DNA from: an uncultured Anaerolineales bacterium
GTDB taxonomy: Bacteria; Chloroflexota; Anaerolineae; Anaerolineales; UBA11657
NCBI GenBank assembly: GCA_913040765.1
Contig: CAJWIA010000003.1
Span: 1 to 22,011 of the forward strand
Reading direction: 5' to 3'
DNA length: 22,011 bases
This document shows, one piece after another, positions 7,417 to 14,140 of this stretch (position 1 is its first letter; the number at the start of each line of letters is the position of its first letter). Both the position numbers and the translations under genes were made by a program. The notes beneath the pieces are model-generated. The model had not been told where the DNA came from, did not search any database, and saw only the letters and a program-made list of their open reading frames with translations.

Positions 7417-10008
7417 TTAATTGACGTAAACGCGATATTCAAACTCGCGCGCTCCAAGTGGATAAACTTTATTCCCATCGTTTATTTCCTGATCGAAACT
7501 CACTTTAGTATGCAATATGTGTTCACCGCGAGGCCAATCAGTCAGACCCGCTAGTAGGTAAAAACAATATTCTTGATTCGCTTGACCATCAGTTTGATAG
7601 AAGTCATTTTTTGAAACTGGTTCTTCATTCAAATAGAAGTTGACGGTGATATTACTCCAATTATTGTAAGCGATATTCTTGCTAGTGGCACACCAAGCGT
7701 ACCACCAAATACTTTCCGTAGAATTATCCATAAGAATTGAGTAACTTCGTTTTAGTCCTGGTTCAGGTATCTCATAATTCGGCGGTTCCTCGGCAAGTTC
7801 TTCCAAGATCGGAGTATTTTCCTGAGCAGCTGTGAGGGTCAATGATGGTGCGAGTAAGCGTGGAGATCCTAAGGGAACGATTCCAGCTACTAATGGCTTT
7901 CTTAGAAAATTAATGGCTTCTTGTAAAACTAAATCTCTGTTTTCCAAAACGTTCGCTTCAGTGATTGGTATAAATTGGTCGGGTACTACTCCTGTTCCTT
8001 CTACAATTATATTGTTCTGCATATCCTGATCCATGCCAGTGGGAATTTGGAAAGACAAATCGCCAGGGAGTGTATATTGCCCGCGACCTACCTCACCCAT
8101 AATTCCATTGCTAGGATACTGACCTAATACAGTAACTTGTGGGAGTTGACTAAACACCCAAGCTACGTTTTCGCATGCACTTGCGCAAGCAGGTCCTACA
8201 AGTATCGCTACTCTTCCTTCATACAGTAGGTTTTCGTCAGGTTCTATACTGTCTGGTGGACCATAAGTGTCAAAACGTCCCAATTTTTCGCTGTAATAAT
8301 ATCCGCGCATGACTTCAATTTCGGTCGGAGTAAAGAAAGATGCTAAGCTAGTACCCATAGGTGATCCGCCAAGGTTATGTCTTAAATCAATTATTACACC
8401 CGGAGATTCGTTGTCATTAAATAATTGTACTGCTCTTCTAAACAAACGAAACGTCAAATTAAGATCGTCAGATAAAGACCAGATGCGAATATATCCAATC
8501 CCATTATCATCAATGATCTCATACTCGATAGGTGGTGCGTTGCGATCAAAATCGGCGTATAGCGATGTAGCAGCAAGACTATTTCTCTCGGAACGTAATA
8601 CGATAGACTCCTGTTTCTCGATTCCTGTAGAATCTTTCCATTGTATTGTAGCTGTCTCGCCCACCTCTCCTCTAGTAATATACCGATATCTTTCTAGCTT
8701 CAGAATATGGTCAGTGGAAAAGGGACCATTTAGTGGAGTAACACTTTTTAGTGCTTTTCTTATCGGAACATTATTGTAGGAAATAACTTGGTCTCCTTGT
8801 TTTAGCCCAGCTTCTGCAGCACTTCCACTGTCGTCAACATAGCTGACCAACACTCGTCCGTCACTCAGCTCGGTCATTCCTAGTCCCAAACCACCTCCAG
8901 CTTCTTTCTGAAATAACCCACCATCATTTCCTCCCAGACCTATATGCCCATCTGGTATGCTCCATGCGAAGTTACGCATAGCAATGTACCATAGCTGAGG
9001 ATCTGATAATGCTTCTGCGTTAGCTACTTGCGGTGCAAATCTATCATATAGGTTTTGCCAGTCAATACTTTTTAGCTCGGTAAAAGGATATTCAATCGAA
9101 GCCTTAGACCATAAAGCATTAAAAGCTTCCGTATAACTCAAATCTGATAAGTCATTAATTGCAACATCTCCTTCGTATAGGATGATTTCAGAAATTTGTT
9201 CTTTTGTGAATGTGAATGGGTTGCTATCGAGGTTGACAATAGTATATCCTTCTTCAATGTATTTTGTAGGATCATCATCTGTAAAAAGAAGCTTGTCTGG
9301 ACCAAAATCAGACGGGAATGCCTGTTTGTTGTCTGGAGCCCATACTATGAGTTTGCCTCCCATGATTTCATCTCGATTCTCACTGTCGATACGTGCAGAT
9401 GTCCAAACAGTTGACCAACCTCGAAACTCATCCTTGCCTAAAAAAGGGTCACCAATAGTATTTGCTTGTACTGCAACCGCAAAAATTCGTACGCCGGTGT
9501 CGTCCTGCGAGTTGTTATCAACATCGACAAGGACACCTGGAGGCAATGATGGTAGATGGAGCACATAATCCCAAGTGTTTTCTCCGCTGGGAGTTAGAGG
9601 GCCTAAAACTTGATCCTGTGGTGGGATGATAAAATCGAAGTCACGTTTAACGAAGCCGGTCTCATCCTCTAGCATCACATAGGGCTCCACAAGATAGTTT
9701 TCAAATAGAGGAAATGTGATCTTAGCACTGCCCACAATAGTTACTGGTTCATTAGGGTTTTTTGTGTCAATGGTCGGAATAGGTGTGTTTTCGATAGCTA
9801 CTACTTTATCAATATTAGGGGTTGGTGAAACACTCACGATGATTGGTTTAGCTATTTCCGTGTCAGTTGTCTCATCCGGTAACTTTTGGTTTGGCGAAGT
9901 GGAACTGATTGGCAGTATGCAACCAGCTGTAATTGATACAAATGTAACCAGTGCAATTAGTCGCACTGTATAGATTTTAGATAGTGTAACATGTGTCAGG
10001 CTAGTCAT
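7417..10008 (-). CDS. Large lipoprotein with PDZ and tricorn-like S41 peptidase domain
   Basis: This is an 863-residue exported protein. Residues 1-30 form a lipoprotein signal ending ITAGC, so Cys30 is probably lipidated, with a Pro/Thr-rich linker after it. Residues of roughly 80-290 look beta-rich and have no family I recognise. The S41 region starts near 290, with SIPDGHIGL containing His355. An embedded PDZ domain (about 375-460, DDSGSAAEAGLKQGDQVISY) and the core follow, including VIDLRHNLGG and GPACASACE with the nucleophile candidate Ser610. The Lys of the CtpA dyad (GKG) is not seen where expected; that place reads GQYPSNGIMG. The DGH motif and absent Lys fit the tricorn/IRBP-like subgroup using Ser and His. 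Residues after about 740 form an extra beta-rich domain. It overlaps the upstream small membrane protein gene by eight bases and precedes CtpA. Confidence 0.85.
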   Translation of the reverse strand: MTSLTHVTLSKIYTVRLIALVTFVSITAGCILPISSTSPNQKLPDETTDTEIAKPIIVSVSPTPNIDKVVAIENTPIPTIDTKNPNEPVTIVGSAKITFPLFENYLVEPYVMLEDETGFVKRDFDFIIPPQDQVLGPLTPSGENTWDYVLHLPSLPPGVLVDVDNNSQDDTGVRIFAVAVQANTIGDPFLGKDEFRGWSTVWTSARIDSENRDEIMGGKLIVWAPDNKQAFPSDFGPDKLLFTDDDPTKYIEEGYTIVNLDSNPFTFTKEQISEIILYEGDVAINDLSDLSYTEAFNALWSKASIEYPFTELKSIDWQNLYDRFAPQVANAEALSDPQLWYIAMRNFAWSIPDGHIGLGGNDGGLFQKEAGGGLGLGMTELSDGRVLVSYVDDSGSAAEAGLKQGDQVISYNNVPIRKALKSVTPLNGPFSTDHILKLERYRYITRGEVGETATIQWKDSTGIEKQESIVLRSERNSLAATSLYADFDRNAPPIEYEIIDDNGIGYIRIWSLSDDLNLTFRLFRRAVQLFNDNESPGVIIDLRHNLGGSPMGTSLASFFTPTEIEVMRGYYYSEKLGRFDTYGPPDSIEPDENLLYEGRVAILVGPACASACENVAWVFSQLPQVTVLGQYPSNGIMGEVGRGQYTLPGDLSFQIPTGMDQDMQNNIIVEGTGVVPDQFIPITEANVLENRDLVLQEAINFLRKPLVAGIVPLGSPRLLAPSLTLTAAQENTPILEELAEEPPNYEIPEPGLKRSYSILMDNSTESIWWYAWCATSKNIAYNNWSNITVNFYLNEEPVSKNDFYQTDGQANQEYCFYLLAGLTDWPRGEHILHTKVSFDQEINDGNKVYPLGAREFEYRVYVN

Positions 10009-10306
10009 CTTGCCCCCAGACCTTTATGTTCTCACTTGAAGGTAGTGGGATTTTGCGACCATACAATAAGTGCCAGATTACGTACATTATTATTCCGCAC
10101 AGTAACCCCATCCTTAATTCAGGAATCTGCATACGCCATTGCGAAAGTCTATACATTAGTGAGCATACTGGTATTACTAGAAATATCAGAGAAATCCATC
10201 TAGCTTTCTTTTCTACTCGAAAGAACAAAAATAGAATAGCAAGAGTTGCTAAGGTAAGTAGGAACACAATGTTCCACTGAAGTAGAGATAAAGAGTTTGT
10301 TAGCAT
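10001..10306 (-). CDS. Small hypothetical membrane protein, 101 aa
   Basis: The product is 101 residues with about three hydrophobic segments (roughly 12-30, 36-53 and 66-82). Basic residues lie between the first two (RVEKKAR), and the tail is polar (GRKIPLPSSENIKVWGQDD). I do not recognise a family. Reality is supported by its position: its stop overlaps the start of the S41 lipoprotein by eight bases on the same strand, and two TATAAT boxes lie just upstream. The close coupling suggests an accessory or membrane partner of the protease, but that is inference only. Confidence 0.65.
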   Translation of the reverse strand: MLTNSLSLLQWNIVFLLTLATLAILFLFFRVEKKARWISLIFLVIPVCSLMYRLSQWRMQIPELRMGLLCGIIMYVIWHLLYGRKIPLPSSENIKVWGQDD

Positions 10307-10317
10307 AATTGCCCGTG

Positions 10318-10338
10318 ATTATACCGCGCTGGATTATA
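10318..10338 (-). promoter_or_regulatory. Two tandem -10 boxes upstream of the small membrane protein / S41 operon
   Basis: Two perfect TATAAT hexamers on the minus strand (10333-10338 and 10318-10323) sit 15 bases apart in a similar GCGG context. Neither has a good -35 at 16-18 bases. The distal box would give a leader of about 20 bases before the ATG at 10306, the proximal one only about five. They face away from the mutL promoter, so this 85-base gap is a divergent promoter region. Confidence 0.45.
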
Positions 10339-10364
10339 TCCGCGTGTAATCTATTCTTAGTGAT

Positions 10365-10385
10365 TTGTATCGAAAATGATACAAT
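10365..10385 (+). promoter_or_regulatory. Extended -10 promoter of mutL overlapped by a 7-bp inverted repeat
   Basis: TGATACAAT (10377-10385) is an extended -10 element whose start would fall near 10391-10393, at the mutL GTG itself, implying a leaderless message. A perfect inverted repeat, TTGTATC (10365-10371) and GATACAA (10378-10384) with six bases between, covers the -10, as a repressor operator might. No good -35 is visible. The operator reading is inference. Confidence 0.5.
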
Positions 10386-10391
10386 CCATCT

Positions 10392-12101
10392 GTGGCGATA
10401 GAAATATTGAAAGCTTCTGTAATATCAAAAATATCAGCTGGAGAAGTTGTAGAAAGACCTGCTTCGGTAGTGAAAGAGCTCTTAGAAAATTCACTTGATG
10501 CTGGTGCTCGAAGTGTGGAGATAGATATTTTAGACAGCGGGCTTGGTCAGATAAAAGTTGCAGATGATGGGAGTGGTATTTCTGCTAGCGAAGTGGAATT
10601 GGTGTTTGCTAGGCATGCGACTTCGAAACTTAATTCTGAGGCAGATTTGGAAAATATCAAAACACTAGGTTTCCGTGGTGAGGCCCTTGCTTCCATTGCT
10701 GCAGTAAGTCGAGTTGAATTAGTTACAAGATTTTCAAGCGAGGATACCGGCGTCCGTTTGAGTTTGGTGGACGGAAAATTAAAAAACAGAGTAAGTGTTG
10801 GAGTGCCACCAGGGACTATCATTCAAGTTGATAATCTCTTCTACAATGTTCCACCAAGGTTGAAGTTTTTGAAATCAGGATCTACAGAGCGAAGTCTTAT
10901 AAAGAGGATTGTCTCTAGGTATGCTATGGCTTATCCTGATATTCGTTTCAGTTTCATGTCTGACAATAGAAAAGGATTTCAAACATATGGCAATGGCAAC
11001 TTGTTGGATGTTATCACATCTGTATATGGAGTGGATGCTGCAGGAAAAATGGTCGACATTTCTGACGTAGAGCAAAATGAAATTATTGTAGGGGGGCTAG
11101 TTAGCATTCCTGAGTTGAGCAGATCCAACCGTCAAGAAATTACCTTTTTTATAAATGGAAGACATGTGTATGATGCACAATTAAATTTTGCTGTGATGCG
11201 AGCTTATCACACAATGTTAATGACTGGTCGGTATCCAATTGCAGTCATATCTTTAGTTATTCCACCATCAAAAATTGATGTCAATGTGCACCCAACAAAA
11301 TCAGAAGTACGCTTTGTAGACAAGAATATCGTATTCCGCGCAGTGGAAAAAGCAGTTCGGCGTACATTGTTAGATTACGTTTCTAAATCGAACATGATTA
11401 AGTCAACAGTAGTTGGTGAAACATTGTCTCAAAGATCTAGTTGGTCAGAGTTAGATTCTAGCAACAAAAACTATGAATATCCGGTTCCAGAAGATGGATT
11501 AATAAATAGCCGACTGTCTGGCATGGAGATGCCTGTACTTCGAGTTATTGGACAAACCAATGCTGCATTTATCGTTGCTGAGGGACCAGATGGTGTTTAT
11601 ATGATTGATCAGCATGCTGCACATGAGAGAATCCTCTATGAGGAATATGTCGATGCTGCAAAAATGGACAAACTTAGATCCCAAATGTTGTTGCAAGCCT
11701 TTACTCTACAGTTATCTGCTGAAGATTCAGAGATACTAAGCAACAATTTGGATAAACTGACAACTTTAGGTTTTGATATTGATGCTTTCGGTAATGACAG
11801 TTTTATTGTTCGGGCAGTACCTGCTATAGTAGATTCGTCCGACATTGAACAAGTTCTAATGAGCATAGTAAAGTTTCGAGGTGATGATTTACATGGGGTT
11901 CCAAAGTGGTCTGAAGATCAAATAATAAAGCGAGTCTGTAGGCTAGTTGCAGTTCGGGCAGGCAAGGTTCTTTCATATGATGAGCAAGTAGCTTTGTTGC
12001 GTAATTTGGAGGGTTGTAAATCTCCTGGCACTTGTCCACATGGAAGGCCGACTATGATTAACTTTAGCCTGGGCTCCATCAGAAGTCAATTTGGGCGGTA
12101 A
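10392..12101 (+). CDS. mutL: DNA mismatch repair protein MutL
   Basis: MutL couples mismatch recognition by MutS to strand incision. The 569-residue protein has the GHKL ATPase domain first, with Glu29 and Asn33 in VVKELLENSLDAGA, DDGSGI and GFRGEALASI. The transducer domain includes INGRHVYD and VNVHPTKSEVRF. After a short linker (about 335-385), the C-terminal dimerisation domain carries the metal-dependent nicking motif DQHAAHERILYE (Asp406 to Glu417) and CPHGRPT near residue 548. It is therefore an endonuclease-type MutL, as in bacteria lacking MutH. The GTG start aligns with the family N terminus. No mutS is present in the window; the dehydrogenase gene follows 33 bases later on the same strand. 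The message appears leaderless. Confidence 0.96.
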   Translation: MAIEILKASVISKISAGEVVERPASVVKELLENSLDAGARSVEIDILDSGLGQIKVADDGSGISASEVELVFARHATSKLNSEADLENIKTLGFRGEALASIAAVSRVELVTRFSSEDTGVRLSLVDGKLKNRVSVGVPPGTIIQVDNLFYNVPPRLKFLKSGSTERSLIKRIVSRYAMAYPDIRFSFMSDNRKGFQTYGNGNLLDVITSVYGVDAAGKMVDISDVEQNEIIVGGLVSIPELSRSNRQEITFFINGRHVYDAQLNFAVMRAYHTMLMTGRYPIAVISLVIPPSKIDVNVHPTKSEVRFVDKNIVFRAVEKAVRRTLLDYVSKSNMIKSTVVGETLSQRSSWSELDSSNKNYEYPVPEDGLINSRLSGMEMPVLRVIGQTNAAFIVAEGPDGVYMIDQHAAHERILYEEYVDAAKMDKLRSQMLLQAFTLQLSAEDSEILSNNLDKLTTLGFDIDAFGNDSFIVRAVPAIVDSSDIEQVLMSIVKFRGDDLHGVPKWSEDQIIKRVCRLVAVRAGKVLSYDEQVALLRNLEGCKSPGTCPHGRPTMINFSLGSIRSQFGR

Positions 12102-12134
12102 GGATAACAAGGTAAGAAGGACCTAAGCTAAACA

Positions 12135-13085
12135 ATGAACGCAATTTGGTTAGAAAACGGCGATTTGTATATTCGAGATGATCTTCCAGTCCCTGTGCCG
12201 CTGCAAAATGAGGTTTTAATACGTGTCCTAAGAGCAGGAATATGTAATACGGATCTTAGCCTTATGCGTGGCTATTATGCATTTTCTGGTGTGCTAGGTC
12301 ATGAGTTCGTTGGACTGGTACATGAAGGTCCTGACGAATTGATTGGTCAACATGTAGTTGGAGAAATCAATGTAATTTGTGGTAAGTGTACAAATTGTTT
12401 AAATAATAGACGTACTCATTGTATCAATCGAACTGTATTGGGTATTCAAAATCGTGATGGTGCTTTCGCTGAATTTATGACTTTACCTCTCGAAAATTTA
12501 CATATTGTACCTCCTACATTATCGATAGATCACGCTACATTTACTGAGCCTTTAGCAGCTGCGCTTCAAATACAATCGCAACTTAAAATAGATAACAATG
12601 ATTGTGTTATGGTACTGGGTGCCGGTAAATTGGGACAATTGATTGCTAGATCTTTAGCGTTGACGGGATGTGAGTTGTATGTATTTGACCGTAATCCAAC
12701 TAGCTTGCATTTGCTATCCAATAAAGGTATAAAGACTGGTGGTGTAGATGAAATACCTAAAGGTATGTTTGACATTTCAGTTGAGTGTACAGGTAGTCCT
12801 AATGGATTTGATATCGCTTGTCGTTCTTTGCGACCGCAAGGCACTTTGGTGATGAAAAGCACATATGCTAGCAATTTGACTCTAGATGTTTCGGCTCTGG
12901 TCGTAGACGAAATAACATTAATCGGTTCGCGGTGTGGACCATTCGATTTGGCGTTGGATATGTTAATTAACAAGCAAGTAGAGGTGGAGGATCTAATTCA
13001 TGCTCGATATCCTTTAAGCGGCGGATTAGATGCTTTTGCATTAGCTAAGCAGTCTGGTGTATTAAAGGTGCTTTTGGATATCTAA
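12135..13085 (+). CDS. Zinc-dependent medium-chain alcohol dehydrogenase family protein
   Basis: This is an NAD(P)-dependent medium-chain dehydrogenase of 316 residues, somewhat shorter than the usual 340-360. The GroES-like catalytic domain holds the catalytic zinc ligands Cys37 (GICNTD) and His56-Glu57 (GHEF). It also has the four structural-zinc cysteines Cys82, Cys85, Cys88 and Cys96, and Glu138 in TEPLAAAL. The Rossmann domain begins about residue 157 with the nucleotide-binding LGAGKLG (162-167 region). It resembles polyol or threonine dehydrogenase-like members, but the substrate cannot be read from sequence. The gene starts 33 bases after mutL on the same strand; AAGGACC lies about 13 bases upstream of the ATG, a little far for a strong Shine-Dalgarno. 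Its 3' end faces the convergent metallohydrolase gene with only 36 bases between. Confidence 0.88.
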   Translation: MNAIWLENGDLYIRDDLPVPVPLQNEVLIRVLRAGICNTDLSLMRGYYAFSGVLGHEFVGLVHEGPDELIGQHVVGEINVICGKCTNCLNNRRTHCINRTVLGIQNRDGAFAEFMTLPLENLHIVPPTLSIDHATFTEPLAAALQIQSQLKIDNNDCVMVLGAGKLGQLIARSLALTGCELYVFDRNPTSLHLLSNKGIKTGGVDEIPKGMFDISVECTGSPNGFDIACRSLRPQGTLVMKSTYASNLTLDVSALVVDEITLIGSRCGPFDLALDMLINKQVEVEDLIHARYPLSGGLDAFALAKQSGVLKVLLDI

Positions 13086-13121
13086 GGTAGCTATGGTTGT
13101 TATTGATGACTTATTATGTAT

Positions 13122-13877
13122 CTAGAATGCGATTCGCATGAAATCAAATGTTAGATTTACAGGACCCTTGAATTGTCTTTGCGCTGACGCAATTAGTTTT
13201 GAGGGTTGTGCTCTGTGTACATCATAATGTATCAAATACAGAGAACCTACTTTAGCTAGACAAGCTACTTCACCAGCTTGGCGGGCACTGCTATGTCCGG
13301 GAGACTCGCCTGTGGCCTCATGAATTAATATGTCAGCTCTAGAAACTAAATTGATTATTCCATTATCAGGTTCAGTATCCGCAGAATAACCAAGAACACG
13401 ATCATTGATTTTGTTTTTGATTCTAAGACCGATTACCGGCACCATGTGATTGCCTGGAGAAGATTGTATCGAAAATTCGTCGTTGGTTAACACTGATGCT
13501 TGCCTGGTTTTTGGTACGCGATGGAACTCTACAGGAAAAAAGTCAGGCCATTGATCCCATTCGTAAGCTTGCATCAATTTCATCAAGTTGTCTAGACAGT
13601 GTGCCAGGCCATGTATATGTAATGGCTTCCTTCTACCTAGAAGCCACATATTCATTAGCATTAGCGGTGCTCCGCTTATATGGTCAGGATGAAAATGAGT
13701 TAGTATCAGATCTGTAATGGAATCGTATGATATATTAGCTTGCTCCAGACGTACTGTTGGATTGGATCCACAATCAATTAATATCCCTGTTTTATTTCCT
13801 TGAATTACAAAATGCGTTACCTCATGTGTCGAGTTTGGTATCGCATAGGCGCATCCAAGTATAGTAATTGTTGCCAT
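13122..13877 (-). CDS. MBL-fold metallo-hydrolase (RNase Z / arylsulfatase-like)
   Basis: This is a 251-residue metallo-beta-lactamase-fold hydrolase. The metal motif THFHPDH (His61, His63, Asp65, His66) is complete, with later ligands visible in GNHMVP, YSADTEPD and a final LIHYDVHR. The order and the HEATG..GHSSARQAGEVA segment match the RNase Z-like and phosphodiesterase branch of the superfamily. The long flexible-arm insertion typical of true tRNA-processing RNase Z is not obvious, so tRNA 3' processing should not be assumed. AGGA (13884-13887) lies six bases before the ATG and supports the start. It is convergent with the dehydrogenase and divergent from the sensor kinase, so it is probably its own unit. 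I found no good promoter match in 13888-13990. Confidence 0.85.
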   Translation of the reverse strand: MATITILGCAYAIPNSTHEVTHFVIQGNKTGILIDCGSNPTVRLEQANISYDSITDLILTHFHPDHISGAPLMLMNMWLLGRRKPLHIHGLAHCLDNLMKLMQAYEWDQWPDFFPVEFHRVPKTRQASVLTNDEFSIQSSPGNHMVPVIGLRIKNKINDRVLGYSADTEPDNGIINLVSRADILIHEATGESPGHSSARQAGEVACLAKVGSLYLIHYDVHRAQPSKLIASAQRQFKGPVNLTFDFMRIAF

Positions 13878-14049
13878 ACTAATTCCTAGTTAGATGTTCT
13901 AATCATACAGAATTATTATCAAGATCTTATAAGTATACGTGTAATTCACAATAATATATGTTGTTGTAGTAACCGAGCTGTCCATACTTCATACCGCAAG
14001 TATATTGAGATTACTATAATTTTTGGTATATATTCAACATTTGTCTAGA

Positions 14050-14101
14050 TGCTATAATCCAACTGGTGGGGCCTACCAATCTTTATAGGTCTTGACCTGT
14101 A
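14050..14101 (+). promoter_or_regulatory. Extended -10 promoter and structured leader of the sensor-kinase gene
   Basis: TGCTATAAT (14050-14058) would start transcription near 14065. The leader of about 76 bases contains two adjacent hairpins: TGGTGG/CTACCA (14064-14078, one G-T pair) and TATAGGTC/GACCTGTA (14084-14101, one G-T pair, CTTG loop). No T-tract follows, so they are not an evident terminator. The rest of the 263-base gap 13878-14140 shows a second TATAAT at 14015-14020 without a -35, and nothing else clear. Confidence 0.45.
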
Positions 14102-14140
14102 TAGCTTGAAGTACGTACGTATGAACTCGACTTTGATATC

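Noticed and set aside
8309..8779. A 156-codon plus-strand open frame
   Set aside because: It lies antisense within the S41 lipoprotein gene, whose PDZ and peptidase motifs are clear in the other frame.
13127..13139. Near-perfect palindrome ATGCGA-T-TCGCAT at the convergent gene ends
   Set aside because: It is inside the last codons of the metallohydrolase gene (MRIAF end) and has no T-tract; probably chance.
14015..14020. TATAAT box upstream of the sensor kinase
   Set aside because: No -35 or TGn extension accompanies it, and a better extended -10 lies 35 bases downstream.
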